Positions 47,467 to 57,214 are shown, numbered from the stretch's first letter. The stretch: DNA of 64,000 nucleotides from Pirellulaceae bacterium (GCA_023382975.1 JAHDXO010000047.1:1-64000), one strand, 5' to 3'. Made by a program: numbers and translations. Notes: generated by a model from the letters alone, not told the origin.

Positions 47467-48834
47467 CTAGACTTTTACGATGGCCGGATACACTTTGCGG
47501 ATCGCCGTGACAATATCTTGGACGTCGTCTTCCGTAAAGCTGGGGTCCATGATCACGCCGCCCATGCGGCCGATGATATCGATGGTCCGCGGACAGGATT
47601 CGGCGCCGTAGCGGATCGCCTGGCCGGCCGGAGTCCGAAACGACGGCCACTCGGGGTGGATCGTCGCCTTGCTCTCGATCCGTTGGTCTGCCGGCAGGAT
47701 CACCGATCCGCCGGGCCCCGACGCGGAGATGTTCTCCGCCCGCAACGCCCGCAGGAAGAAATCGCGGCGTTGACGGGTGCCCAGGTCCAGAAACACGGTG
47801 ACGCCGATGTCGCCATCCTGATCGCCCGTCTTGCGGAGTTTCAAGCCAGGAAGGTCGGCGATCCCTTCGCGAACCTTGCGGGCATTGTCGCGCAAGCGAC
47901 CGCAAATGGTGTCCAGTTTGCTGACTTGCCCCTTGAGCACCGCGCCCGTGAACTCGTTCATGCGGAAGTTGCACGAGGCAAAGCCGGCCAGCAATCCGCC
48001 GCTCAGACTCTGCTGGTACGGCGAACGCAGCGAGCTGACGTCGTGGAAACGCAAGGCACGCTCGAACAGCGTCGCGTCGTTGGTTGTGACGGCGCCGCCC
48101 TCGCCCGACGTGATCGTCTTGCTGAGTTGAAAGCTGTTGATGCCCATGTCGCCGATCGTGCCGACGAATTTGCCTTTGTAGCGTCCGCCGCAGCATTGAG
48201 CGCAGTCCTCGAGCACGCGGATGTTGTGCTTGCGGGCGATTTCGAGGATCGGGTCCATGTCCGCCGGGGTGCCCTGCAGGTGCGATGGCACGATCGCCTT
48301 GGTGCGCGGCGTGATGCGATGTTCGATGTCGGCGGGGTCCATCGACAACGATTCATCGATCTCGGCGAAGACCGGCAGTCCGCCGCACAGCACGACCGCG
48401 TCATAGTCGGCGTACCAAGTCCACGCCGGCAGGATCACCTCGTCGCCCGGGCCGATTTCGAGTGCCGCCATTGCCGTGTACAAGGCCGTGGTGCCGGAGG
48501 TCACGGCCAATGCGTGCTTGACTCCGATGTGCTCCGCGTAAGCTTTTTCGAACTGCAGTACTTTCGAACTGCTGTGCCACCAGCGGAACGGATTTTTGGA
48601 ATCGAGCACCTCCAGAACTTCCTGTTTTTCCACCTCGTCGTAAAACTGCGGTCCGTACGGACGAGAGCCCAGCACGGTCTTTCGCACCGGGGTTCCGCCG
48701 TCGATAGCCAGTTTGGCCTGGCCCTCGGCGGCACGACTCCCGGACGCCGCACCGGTACCGGCGAGCATCGACGCAGCACCGACGGCACTGACACGAGCCA
48801 AAAAGTCGCGACGGCTGTTCTTCGCATCGTTCAT
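47467..48834 (-). CDS. Tat-exported DegT/DnrJ/EryC1/StrS-family PLP protein
   Basis: A 455-residue protein. A twin-arginine signal (NSRRDFLARVSAVGAASM) precedes the fold-type I PLP domain. GTTALYTAM, LPAWTWYADYDAV, Asp210 (LEDCAQCCGG) and the PLP lysine Lys239 (SFQLSKTITSGEGG) are intact. These enzymes normally make amino-sugars in the cytoplasm. Here the Tat signal predicts a folded, PLP-loaded enzyme outside the cytoplasm. Paired with the exported Gfo/Idh protein, it may act on sugars in the periplasm. Confidence 0.9.
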   Translation of the reverse strand: MNDAKNSRRDFLARVSAVGAASMLAGTGAASGSRAAEGQAKLAIDGGTPVRKTVLGSRPYGPQFYDEVEKQEVLEVLDSKNPFRWWHSSSKVLQFEKAYAEHIGVKHALAVTSGTTALYTAMAALEIGPGDEVILPAWTWYADYDAVVLCGGLPVFAEIDESLSMDPADIEHRITPRTKAIVPSHLQGTPADMDPILEIARKHNIRVLEDCAQCCGGRYKGKFVGTIGDMGINSFQLSKTITSGEGGAVTTNDATLFERALRFHDVSSLRSPYQQSLSGGLLAGFASCNFRMNEFTGAVLKGQVSKLDTICGRLRDNARKVREGIADLPGLKLRKTGDQDGDIGVTVFLDLGTRQRRDFFLRALRAENISASGPGGSVILPADQRIESKATIHPEWPSFRTPAGQAIRYGAESCPRTIDIIGRMGGVIMDPSFTEDDVQDIVTAIRKVYPAIVKV

Positions 48835-49115
48835 CGGACGTTCCTTAATTACGGGGATGGGAACTTCTTATCGCGTAATGTTGCACGACCTTTCGGATGG
48901 CTACGAGTATCTTCAGATTATGCTCTTTTTCTCTCGGTGACTAGCCGTGTGAACCCCGCTCCTCGATCCAGCTTGTTTGCAACTCACCGAATCACGTTTT
49001 CGCCCGCGCTCACCCCTTGGTGGCCGCCTCGGTTTGCGTTACGCTTGTCGTTCGCCTTTTCCGGCTTGGAGAATTTCGCCGGTCGTCGTGGTCGGGTGGG
49101 AGCAGCGCGTTTTCG

Positions 49116-49658
49116 ATGGGTTTGACCTATTTCAAACGCTATCGCATGGAGATCGATCTGCAGCGGACGCGGTTCGTGGTGCCCGAGCTGCCGCCGGGTT
49201 ACACGGCTTGTCCCTGGCAGGAATCTCGATTGGAGGCCCACGCCGAAGCCAAGTACCGGGCCTTCGCCCAGGAGATCGACGCGTTCGTTTTTCCGTCGCT
49301 GGCAAGCCATGAGGGGTGTTTGAAGCTGATGCGCGAGATTACCGGCCGCAGGGAATTCATTCCGGAAACCACGTGGTTGCTGCTGCATCAACAATCCCCC
49401 TGCGGGACGATCCAAGGAATCCGGATCGGCGACAATGCCGGCTCTGTCCAAAACGTGGGGGTTGTGCCCGAACACCGCGGTCTGGGACTGGGAAGTTATC
49501 TGCTGGGCCGGGCTTTGGCGGGGTTCCAGCAGGCGGGGGTTCGCCGAGTGAGCTTGGAGGTGACTTCCCGGAATCATGCGGCTCACCGCTTGTACCGCCG
49601 GTTGGGTTTCTTGCGGATCCGCACGGTTTACAAGACTGCCGAGGTTGCGTATGCCTGA
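49116..49658 (+). CDS. GNAT-family N-acetyltransferase
   Basis: A 180-residue protein. The start at ATG 49116 gives a short leader; ATG 49146 (MEIDLQRTR) is an alternative. The acetyl-CoA loop is GVVPEHRGLGLGSYLLGRAL (motif A), followed by RRVSLEVTSRNHAAHRLYRRLGF (motif B). Substrate unknown. It is upstream of the M16 peptidase pair by 52 bases. Confidence 0.88.
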   Translation: MGLTYFKRYRMEIDLQRTRFVVPELPPGYTACPWQESRLEAHAEAKYRAFAQEIDAFVFPSLASHEGCLKLMREITGRREFIPETTWLLLHQQSPCGTIQGIRIGDNAGSVQNVGVVPEHRGLGLGSYLLGRALAGFQQAGVRRVSLEVTSRNHAAHRLYRRLGFLRIRTVYKTAEVAYA

Positions 49659-49710
49659 CGCAGGCGTTAATCTCTACCACCTTTCCTAACGATTCCAGGG
49701 TCCGCCGCGC

Positions 49711-50973
49711 ATGGTGACACCGCCGATCTATCGTCATACTTTCGACAACGGTTTGGTGCTGTTGGCCGAGCCGATGTCGTGGCTCGAGTCGGCGGCGTTT
49801 GCCCTGCTGGTTCCGGCCGGCTGCAACTACGACCCACTCGATCGGCTGGGATTGGCGAATCTGGCCTGCGAAATGGTCCAGCGCGGCTGCGGAATTCGGG
49901 ACAGCCGCCGCTTCATTAACGATCTGGAGCTGCTCGGCGCGGACACCTCGGCGTCCGTCTCCAACGTCCACACCAGTTTTGGCGGCGCGATGCCGGCGGA
50001 CAGTCTGTTGGAGGCGCTGAGCATCTACGCTGACGTGGTCCTGCGCCCGCATCTGCCGGAAGACCAGCTCGAAGATGCCCAACTGGTCTGCATCCAGGAG
50101 ATCCGCGCGTTGGAAGACGATCTGCCGCAACGGGTCTTCCAGCAATTGCGCGAAATGCGGTACGGGGATCCCTACGGACGCAATTCCAGCGGCGAAATCC
50201 CCGCCGTTCAGGGCGCAACGCTGAACGACGTGGAGCAATTCTTCCGTACGGCTTACCGACCCAACGGCGCGATCCTGAGTGTCGCCGGCAACTTCGACTG
50301 GCCGCCACTGCTTGACCGAGTCGGCCAGTTGTTCGCCGACTGGCAACCTCGCGATACGCGGATGGTCGGTGAGACGCCTTCGACCAAACGAAGCCAGCAC
50401 ATCGTTGTCGAATCGAGCCAGACTCATATCGGGATCGGCTACGACAGCGTCCCTTACTCGCACCCGGACTATTTCCAGGCCCGCGGCGCGGTCGGCGTTC
50501 TGAGCGACGGCATGAGTTCCCGGCTGTTCACCGAAGTCCGCGAGAACCGCGGACTGGCCTACGCCGTGTATGCGTCGTGCCATTCGCTGCGCGACCGGGG
50601 CAGCGTCCTGTGCTATGCCGGAACCAGCACCGAGCGGGCTCAGGAAACCTTGGACGTGCTGTTGGCCGAACTGGTCAAGTTGGCCGATGGCGTCCGCGAG
50701 GACGAATTGCTGCGGTTGAAAGCCAAGATCAAGAGCGGACTGGTGATGCAGCAGGAGTCCAGTTCGTCACGCAGCAACTCGATCGCGGCCGATTGGTACC
50801 ATCTGGGACGCGTGTATACGCTCGACGAATTGGGCCGCATCCTGGACGGGCTTAGTTGCGACAGCATCAACCGCTACCTGGCGGAGCATCCGCCGGGCGA
50901 ATTCACTATCGCCACCTTGGGCGCAAAGCCACTGGAGATCCCCCTTGGAGTTTCGTCAGCACACGCTGGATAA
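49711..50973 (+). CDS. M16 peptidase-like subunit lacking the zinc motif
   Basis: A 420-residue M16B-type protein. At the place of the HxxEH inverted zinc motif it reads GLANLACEMVQRG, so zinc cannot be bound there. The C-terminal half keeps SRLFTEVRENRGLAYAVYA, with the Arg/Tyr pair that binds substrate in M16 enzymes. It is therefore likely the non-catalytic partner of the next gene, whose start overlaps its end by 29 bases. No signal peptide is visible. Confidence 0.9.
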   Translation: MVTPPIYRHTFDNGLVLLAEPMSWLESAAFALLVPAGCNYDPLDRLGLANLACEMVQRGCGIRDSRRFINDLELLGADTSASVSNVHTSFGGAMPADSLLEALSIYADVVLRPHLPEDQLEDAQLVCIQEIRALEDDLPQRVFQQLREMRYGDPYGRNSSGEIPAVQGATLNDVEQFFRTAYRPNGAILSVAGNFDWPPLLDRVGQLFADWQPRDTRMVGETPSTKRSQHIVVESSQTHIGIGYDSVPYSHPDYFQARGAVGVLSDGMSSRLFTEVRENRGLAYAVYASCHSLRDRGSVLCYAGTSTERAQETLDVLLAELVKLADGVREDELLRLKAKIKSGLVMQQESSSSRSNSIAADWYHLGRVYTLDELGRILDGLSCDSINRYLAEHPPGEFTIATLGAKPLEIPLGVSSAHAG

Positions 50974-52204
50974 CGGTTTGGAGATCGTCGCCGAGTGCAA
51001 TCCGCAGGCGCATTCGACGGCCTTGGGCTTTTTCGTCAAGGCCGGATCGCGCGACGAGACCGACGAGATCAACGGCGTCAGCCACTTCCTGGAGCACATG
51101 GCGTTCAAAGGCACGCCGACCCGGTCCGCCGCGGACGTCAACCGCGAGTTGGACGAGATCGGTTCGATGTCCAACGCCTACACCACCGAAGAGCAGACGG
51201 TCTACTACGCGGCGTTTCTGCCCGAGTACCAGGACCGCGCCGTGGAATTGTTGAGCGACATCCTGCGCCCCTCGCTGCGCGAGGACGACTTTGCCATGGA
51301 AAAGCTGGTGATCCTGGAAGAGATCGCCAAGTACGACGACCAACCGCCCTACGGGGCGCACGACAAGTGCATGTCCGCGCATTTCCAATCGCATCCGCTG
51401 GGGCGGACGGTCTTGGGCAGCACGCAAAGCGTCGGCGCGCTGACCCGCCAGCAGATGCTTGACTATTTCCGCAGCCGCTACAGCCCCGGCAATATCGTCG
51501 TGGCATTGGCCGGGCGAGTTGATTTCCCGCGCGTCATCGAGCAACTCGAACGCCAGTGCGGCAGTTGGGAGCCGTTCGCAGCCCCCCGCGAAACACCGCG
51601 TGCCGCGAACCATGCGGGCTTCGACGCCTACTACAAGGAGCCGTCCGTCCAACAGTACGTGGTCCAGATCTCCAACGGCCCGGCGGTCGAGGACGAACAC
51701 CGATACGCAGCGCGCGTTCTGGCCGCCGTGCTGGGCGACGACAGCGGCAGCCGCATGTTCTGGGAACTGATCGACACCGGCTTGGCCGAATGCGCCGCCT
51801 TGGGCTCGTACGAATTCCAAGGCACGGGATTGTTCATGACCTATTTGAGCTGCTCCCCCGAGGACACGCTGGAGAACCTGGACGCCGTGCGCCGGATCTT
51901 TCAGCAGGCCGAGCAAGAGGGCGTCACCGAGGAAGAACTGCAGCAGGCCAAGAGCAAGATCCTCTCGCATCTCGTGCTGCAAAGCGAACGGCCATCGAAC
52001 CGTCTGTTCTCGGTCGGCAACAACTGGCTCCAGCACCGCCACTATCGCACCGTCCGGCAGACGATGGACTTGTACCAACGCGTCACGCGAAACGACGTCC
52101 AAGCCGTGCTCGAACAATATCATCTCGGGCAGCACACCACCGTGACCGTCGGTCCGTTGACCGAAATCAACGGCATCCCCGCCAAACCCCTGCCCCCAGC
52201 GTAG
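50945..52204 (+). CDS. M16 zinc peptidase catalytic subunit
   Basis: A 419-residue protein, TTG start at 50945 where the family N-terminus begins. The zinc motif is intact (GVSHFLEHMAFKGTP), and the downstream zinc-ligand glutamate lies in VILEEIAKYDD. The C-terminal half reads DSGSRMFWELIDTGLAECAAL, without the Arg...Tyr pair seen in the partner. It probably degrades or processes peptides as a heterodimer with the upstream gene product. Confidence 0.92.
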   Translation: MEFRQHTLDNGLEIVAECNPQAHSTALGFFVKAGSRDETDEINGVSHFLEHMAFKGTPTRSAADVNRELDEIGSMSNAYTTEEQTVYYAAFLPEYQDRAVELLSDILRPSLREDDFAMEKLVILEEIAKYDDQPPYGAHDKCMSAHFQSHPLGRTVLGSTQSVGALTRQQMLDYFRSRYSPGNIVVALAGRVDFPRVIEQLERQCGSWEPFAAPRETPRAANHAGFDAYYKEPSVQQYVVQISNGPAVEDEHRYAARVLAAVLGDDSGSRMFWELIDTGLAECAALGSYEFQGTGLFMTYLSCSPEDTLENLDAVRRIFQQAEQEGVTEEELQQAKSKILSHLVLQSERPSNRLFSVGNNWLQHRHYRTVRQTMDLYQRVTRNDVQAVLEQYHLGQHTTVTVGPLTEINGIPAKPLPPA

Positions 52205-52617
52205 ACGCAAGCCAGGCCAGCCACGGCGTCTTCCCCAATCCGTAACCCGCAACTCCCAGCCGGCAAGCGACGGGGCGCCCAGGGCTGAACGAGGCGGCGA
52301 GGCGGGTAGCACACCAACCTGAGCCTGCAGTGGGCAGGCGACGGGGATCTTGCACCAGTCACCAGTGCCGAACCCAATCCGCGCTGCTCGACCCATTTTT
52401 CGTGGAGCATTCGTCAACACTGGCACAATCGGCGAACGCGGGGTCGGGAATGGCCCGCAGTTTGGTTCGATTTGCCGTTTCGTTGCCAGTTGTGACAAAG
52501 TATTTTGGAGAGGAATCCTGACTTGGAGCAGAAGCGGTTCGAACCGGGCGTGATCGTCGGCCGTCCCCGAGGGGCGAATCGATCTGGCCCCGGATTGATC
52601 GGGAGAGCAGGGGCAGC
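52205..52617. other. 413-bp intergenic region, no gene seen
   Basis: No frame with a family signature or convincing ribosome-binding site. It has several GGCGACGGGG-type GC-rich words (near 52268 and 52336). The promoter for the downstream membrane-glycan cluster probably lies in its AT-richer end near 52490-52520. Confidence 0.5.
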
Positions 52618-54363
52618 ATGAATGCGGGACTGGATCAAGACGCCGCGGCGCAGGCTGCGGTGTCGGAAGAGCCGTTGTTGGAAACGAAACTGCATCCTCG
52701 CTGGGCGCTGGCGCCGTGGCATCTGCTGCTGGTTGCGTTCTGGTGCCTTTTCTTCTACCTAGTCAATAGCTTTCCGCTGCGCGAAACGGACCTCTGGGGG
52801 CATGTTGCCTACGGCAGTTGGATCGTCGAACATCGGACTTTGCCCGTCGAGGATCCGTTCCAGCCGTTATCCGAAGGCATGACGGTGATCGATTCGGCGT
52901 GGCTGTCGCAACTGCTTCTTTACGGATTACAGGCGGTTGGGGGCGGCGAGGCGTTGTCGACGTTGTTCGCTCTGGTCACGTTGGCGATGTACGGGCTGTT
53001 GGGGCTGGCCTTTCTGTACCAAAGCCGCGACCTCGTGCTTGCCCATCTGGGCGTCGTGCTGGTGTTGGTCGTCGGCTGGAGCCGTATTTCGACGATCCGC
53101 CCTGAGAACTTCGGGACGCTGTTGTTTGCCGTGTTGTTGTGGTTGATCGTCACCAGCGGCCAATCGGAGCCGGGGGTTGCGCCGCGGCGCACCGGCGGCA
53201 AGAGGGTGCCGTGGCGTTTGTGGATCGGGGTGCCGCTGGTCATGTGTCTGTGGGCCAATCTGCACGGCTCGTTCGCGTGCGGACTGGCGTTGTTGGGCTG
53301 TATGTTTGCCGGGGCAGTGGTCGAGGCGGCTTGGCGAACCCGGCGACTCGGCGGTGTCTGGACCGACCCCGACGTCCGCCGCTGGCTGTGGCTGGGCGAA
53401 TTGGCCGTGCTGGGCACGCTGATCAATCCCTATGGCATGGACGTACTGCTGTACACGCTGGTGTTTTCCGTCAACACGAATCTGCACGAAATCTCCGAAT
53501 GGCAAGCTCTGGAGTTGATCGACACCGGCGGGCCGGCCTTCTCGATGTCGTTGATCCTGCTGATGGTCGCCTTCCGTCATAGTCGCCGGCGCATCCCGGC
53601 AGCCCACGTGATTCTGTTGCTGGTTTTCGCGGTGGCGGTCGTACGCGGGGTGCGGATGATTTGGTGGTACGGCGCGATTTGGGGAATGGTGGTCGTCCCG
53701 CATTTGGCCGACATCTGGAGACAAATCCAACCGCGTTGGTGGCGCCGGTGGTCGCGTTATCGAGGAACATCGCTCCGAGGTTGGTGGGGCCTGCCGATCG
53801 GTCGAGCGTGGAGCTACTCGTTGGTCTCGCTGCTGATCCTCTGGATCGCGTTGGCCGTGTCGCCGACGGGGAAGTCGCTGTTGGGCGACGATCCGCGACC
53901 GTCGCGGTATCTGTACAGCGACTCGACGCCGTGGCAAGTGACGGAATACCTGCGGGAGAATCCGCCACAGGGACAGGTCTTCAATCCGCAGTGGTGGGGC
54001 GACTGGTTGGTCTGGGACGGTCCTCCCGGTCTTCAGGTGTTTGTGACGACCAATGTGCATCTGCTCCCGCGTCAAACGTGGACCGACTATCGCGTGATTC
54101 GCGAGACGCGGTCCGGATGGGCCAACGTGATGGACCGCTACGCCGTCCAAACGGCGGTACTGGACAAGCACAAGCAGACGGTCTTGCTGGGATACCTTCG
54201 CAATGCGACCGAGTGGCGATTGATGTATCAGGACGATGTCGCGGCGGTCTTTCGCCGTGTCGAAGGCGCAAGGATGCCGAAAACGGCCGATCGGACGACC
54301 GAGTTATTCGTCCCCGCGAGCGCGGCCGAGGCGCGGGAGCGAAGCCGCACGGCAAGTGATTGA
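52618..54363 (+). CDS. GT-C-like multipass membrane protein
   Basis: A 581-residue protein with about ten TMs between residues 35 and 425 and a soluble C-terminal part. The first loop after TM1 has ETDLWGHVAYGSWIVEH, then PVEDPF and DSAWLSQLLLYGL. This is the acidic DLWxH/DPF layout of a bacterial GT-C-like family related to lipid-linked-sugar glycosyltransferases. A second motif, LWANLHGSFACG, recurs in that family. It starts a plus-strand cluster with a GT2 and a methyltransferase. Substrate unknown. Confidence 0.72.
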   Translation: MNAGLDQDAAAQAAVSEEPLLETKLHPRWALAPWHLLLVAFWCLFFYLVNSFPLRETDLWGHVAYGSWIVEHRTLPVEDPFQPLSEGMTVIDSAWLSQLLLYGLQAVGGGEALSTLFALVTLAMYGLLGLAFLYQSRDLVLAHLGVVLVLVVGWSRISTIRPENFGTLLFAVLLWLIVTSGQSEPGVAPRRTGGKRVPWRLWIGVPLVMCLWANLHGSFACGLALLGCMFAGAVVEAAWRTRRLGGVWTDPDVRRWLWLGELAVLGTLINPYGMDVLLYTLVFSVNTNLHEISEWQALELIDTGGPAFSMSLILLMVAFRHSRRRIPAAHVILLLVFAVAVVRGVRMIWWYGAIWGMVVVPHLADIWRQIQPRWWRRWSRYRGTSLRGWWGLPIGRAWSYSLVSLLILWIALAVSPTGKSLLGDDPRPSRYLYSDSTPWQVTEYLRENPPQGQVFNPQWWGDWLVWDGPPGLQVFVTTNVHLLPRQTWTDYRVIRETRSGWANVMDRYAVQTAVLDKHKQTVLLGYLRNATEWRLMYQDDVAAVFRRVEGARMPKTADRTTELFVPASAAEARERSRTASD

Positions 54364-54383
54364 CGAGGCCAAGGGGAAAAAAC

Positions 54384-55592
54384 GTGTCAAACCGTGACGA
54401 AAGCCTGCCGCAGAAGACCTTCCTGATCCTGCAAGCAGTGGTGGTGGGGGGACTGGTCGCGCTGGTGGCGTATCGGTCGCAAACCATTTTGGGCGAGCGT
54501 TCGCTGCCGGCCTTGCGCGACGAACCGATAAGACTGGAATTGCTGTACGACAATCCGGTCGTGGTGACGGACGAGCAGTTGCACCGCGTGCTGTTGCGAC
54601 TGCGTCCGGCCGCTCGCGACGCCGACATTCGCATCAACGAACTCGACCACGCGCTGCGGCTGTGGGGCTTGGAATCGAACTTCGGCGATCCGGCGTTCAT
54701 GACGGGCCAGGAGATGCGGCAATTGCTGACCGACCACCGGCGTTTCGCCGCGGTCTACGGCGCGGACGAACTGCCGCTGCTGATGGACGAGGCCGAGGGG
54801 GTTGCGGTGCGCACGCAAGAGGGCCCCCGCACCGCTTCGCACACGGACCATTCGCTCAGCGTGTTGACCGAAGTGGGCACGCCGCTGGACTTCCCCATCG
54901 TCACCTCGACACAGAACACCACGTTCCGTGCGCTCTTGGAATATTCGCTGCGGCAATTCAGCCTGAACCAGCTTGAATACGAATGGTCGGTTGCGGCGTA
55001 CGCCATGTACCTGCCACCGGTCACAGGCTGGCGCAGCGGCGAGGGACAGGAGTTGACCTTTGACCGGCTGGCCGTCCGGTTGATGCGCGAGCAGTTGCCG
55101 CGCGGCGTCTGCCTGGGCAATCACCGCTTGTATACCCTGGTGCTGCTGTTGCGAGTCGACGACCTGACGCCGATCCTGACGGCGGAGATGCGTGCCGAGA
55201 TCGTCGAGTTCCTGCGCGGGGCGACGGTCTTGCTGGTGAGGAACCAGCATCCCGACGGATTCTGGAACGACCGTTGGCCGGTCGAGCCTCCGGCCAGCAG
55301 CGTAGCCTCGGACCGCGAGGGCGACCGTCTGGCGGAACGTTTGATCGCTACCGGACACACGCTGGAATGGTGGGCGATGGCGCCCCAGGAACTGCATCCG
55401 CCACGTCCCGTCTTGGCAGCGGCTGGCCAGTGGCTGGTCAAGACCGTGGACGGATTGACGGACGACGAGATTCATGAAAACTACGTGTACTTGACTCACG
55501 TGGGACGTGCGCTGGCGATCTGGCGAGGGCAAGAGGCATTCGCGGCGTTGCGGAGGTTGGAGAAGGGCGAGGGAACAGGAGTCGGGAGTTAG
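54384..55592 (+). CDS. Membrane-anchored hypothetical protein, all-alpha toroid-like
   Basis: A 402-residue protein from GTG 54384, seven bases after AAGGGG. One N-terminal TM (about 12-30, FLILQAVVVGGLVALVAY) is followed by a large helical extracytoplasmic region. NQHPDGFWNDRWP near residue 302 resembles the QxxDGxW repeats of alpha/alpha-toroid (terpenoid-cyclase-like) folds. No catalytic DxDD was seen. It lies between the GT-C-like and GT2 genes, so it is probably part of the same glycan/lipid pathway. Confidence 0.65.
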   Translation: MSNRDESLPQKTFLILQAVVVGGLVALVAYRSQTILGERSLPALRDEPIRLELLYDNPVVVTDEQLHRVLLRLRPAARDADIRINELDHALRLWGLESNFGDPAFMTGQEMRQLLTDHRRFAAVYGADELPLLMDEAEGVAVRTQEGPRTASHTDHSLSVLTEVGTPLDFPIVTSTQNTTFRALLEYSLRQFSLNQLEYEWSVAAYAMYLPPVTGWRSGEGQELTFDRLAVRLMREQLPRGVCLGNHRLYTLVLLLRVDDLTPILTAEMRAEIVEFLRGATVLLVRNQHPDGFWNDRWPVEPPASSVASDREGDRLAERLIATGHTLEWWAMAPQELHPPRPVLAAAGQWLVKTVDGLTDDEIHENYVYLTHVGRALAIWRGQEAFAALRRLEKGEGTGVGS

Positions 55593-55622
55593 GACTTCGC
55601 TGGTGAGGAGTTGGGAGTGGCA

Positions 55623-56465
55623 ATGAGGGCGATGGCGACGATGAACGACATGGACGGCCTGAACGACGCGGAGCGGGTGAAGCGGTTGGAAGATCTGCTG
55701 GGCGAGGCCGTGTGCCGTCGGCTGGGAATCTATACGCTGCCGCCCGACTTCCGGCTGTCGGTGGTCATCCCGGTGTACAACGAACTGGACACGGTGGGCG
55801 AAGTCGTCGACCGAGTCCGGCGCTGCGGAGTGCCTTGCGAGATCATCCTGGTCGACGACGCCAGCTCGGACGGGACACGCGAGCTGTTGGAAAGTTGGCG
55901 CGATCAGTCGGACCTGAAGATCCTGTTCCACGAGCGAAACCAGGGCAAGGGCGCCGCGCTGAAAACCGGTTTCGAGCATGCTACCGGCGACGCGGTGATC
56001 GTGCAGGACGCCGATCTGGAGTACGATCCGGCGGAGTTCCGCTATTTGTTGCAACCCATCGTTCAGGACGAAGCCGACGCAGTGTTCGGCAGCCGCTTTG
56101 CCGGACACAGCCAGCGCGTGCTGTACTTCTGGCACTACGTGGGCAACCGAGTCCTGACGACGCTATCCAATTGCTTTACGAACCTGAACTTGACGGACAT
56201 GGAAACCTGCTACAAGGTGTTTACCCGCGACACCATTCGGAAGATCGCACCGACGTTGCGGGAAAAACGATTTGGGTTCGAACCGGAGATCACCGCCAAA
56301 GTGGCCAGTCTGCCGGGCGTGCGCATCTACGAGCGACCGGTCAGCTACAGCGGCCGGACCTACGCGGAAGGCAAGAAGATCACGTGGCGCGACGGTCTGC
56401 GCGCCCTCTGGTGCATCATCCGCTACCGCCGCGGGTTGCCGAGGACGAAGACGAAGGAAGCGTGA
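55623..56465 (+). CDS. GT2 glycosyltransferase, DPM1/dolichyl-phosphate-mannose-synthase-like
   Basis: A 280-residue protein (alternative starts at 55632 and 55641). SVVIPVYNELDTVGEVVDRV, EIILVDDASSDGT, RNQGKGAALKTGFEHATGD and the metal motif QDADLEYDP are those of DPM1-type GT2 enzymes. It has no C-terminal TMs, so it resembles soluble DPM1-like synthases. It may transfer a sugar to a polyprenyl phosphate used by the GT-C-like protein. The end overlaps the methyltransferase start by one base. Confidence 0.9.
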   Translation: MRAMATMNDMDGLNDAERVKRLEDLLGEAVCRRLGIYTLPPDFRLSVVIPVYNELDTVGEVVDRVRRCGVPCEIILVDDASSDGTRELLESWRDQSDLKILFHERNQGKGAALKTGFEHATGDAVIVQDADLEYDPAEFRYLLQPIVQDEADAVFGSRFAGHSQRVLYFWHYVGNRVLTTLSNCFTNLNLTDMETCYKVFTRDTIRKIAPTLREKRFGFEPEITAKVASLPGVRIYERPVSYSGRTYAEGKKITWRDGLRALWCIIRYRRGLPRTKTKEA

Positions 56466-57214
56466 TGCAGTCCGACTTCCGCTACGACGGCCAAGAACTC
56501 GATCTGTTCGCCCAAGCCGTGAATTGGAAACGGTACTTCGCCGCTCAAATGCAGTCGTTCCTCGGACACCGTGTGCTCGAAGTCGGGGCCGGACTCGGCG
56601 CCACCACGCGGATGCTCTGCGACGGAACGCAGCGATCGTGGACGTGTCTGGAACCCGACGCCGAACTGGCTGGCAGGCTGAAGGATTCCCTTGCAGATTC
56701 TTCACTGCCTGCGACGACGGCCTTCGATGTGATCGACGGATCGTTGGACAATATCCCCGCCCGTCCGACCTTTGACACCATCTTGTACGTGGATGTACTC
56801 GAACACATCGCCGACGACCGCGCGGAGCTCGCCAACGCGGCCCGGCGTCTGCTGCCAGCGGGCCATCTGCTGGTGCTCAGTCCGGCTCACCAATGGTTGT
56901 TCTCGCCGTTCGACAAGGCAGTGGGGCATTTTCGCAGATACCGGCGCTCGACGCTGCGGTCGGCGGCGCCGCCGGAGATGCGTCTGGTCCGCTTGCGCTA
57001 CTTGGATAGTGCCGGGATGCTCGCCTCGCTGGCCAACCGACTGCTGCTGCGAGCCAGCCAGCCCACCGCCGCCCAGATCCGCTTCTGGGACAGTCGCCTG
57101 GTGCCCGCGAGCCGCTGGCTTGACGGCTGGCTGGGTTTTCGAGTCGGCAAGTCGATCCTGGGCGTGTGGCAGAAGACTGCCGAGGCGCCTGCCGGCCATG
57201 CGCCCAACGATTGA
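56465..57214 (+). CDS. Class I SAM-dependent methyltransferase
   Basis: A 249-residue protein; its ATG shares one base with the GT2 stop. Motif I is VLEVGAGLGATT (about 38-49), acidic motif II CLEPDAEL, and DTILYVDVLEHI forms the post-I/motif III region. GHFRRYRRSTLRS recurs in methyltransferases linked to GT2 genes. Likely substrate: a glycolipid or glycan intermediate of the cluster. It is soluble, with no TM. Confidence 0.88.
   Translation: MQSDFRYDGQELDLFAQAVNWKRYFAAQMQSFLGHRVLEVGAGLGATTRMLCDGTQRSWTCLEPDAELAGRLKDSLADSSLPATTAFDVIDGSLDNIPARPTFDTILYVDVLEHIADDRAELANAARRLLPAGHLLVLSPAHQWLFSPFDKAVGHFRRYRRSTLRSAAPPEMRLVRLRYLDSAGMLASLANRLLLRASQPTAAQIRFWDSRLVPASRWLDGWLGFRVGKSILGVWQKTAEAPAGHAPND

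Noticed and set aside
52330..52521. Short 63-codon plus-strand frame in the 413-bp gap
   Set aside because: No ribosome-binding site, no family, and basic/Ser-rich random-like composition.
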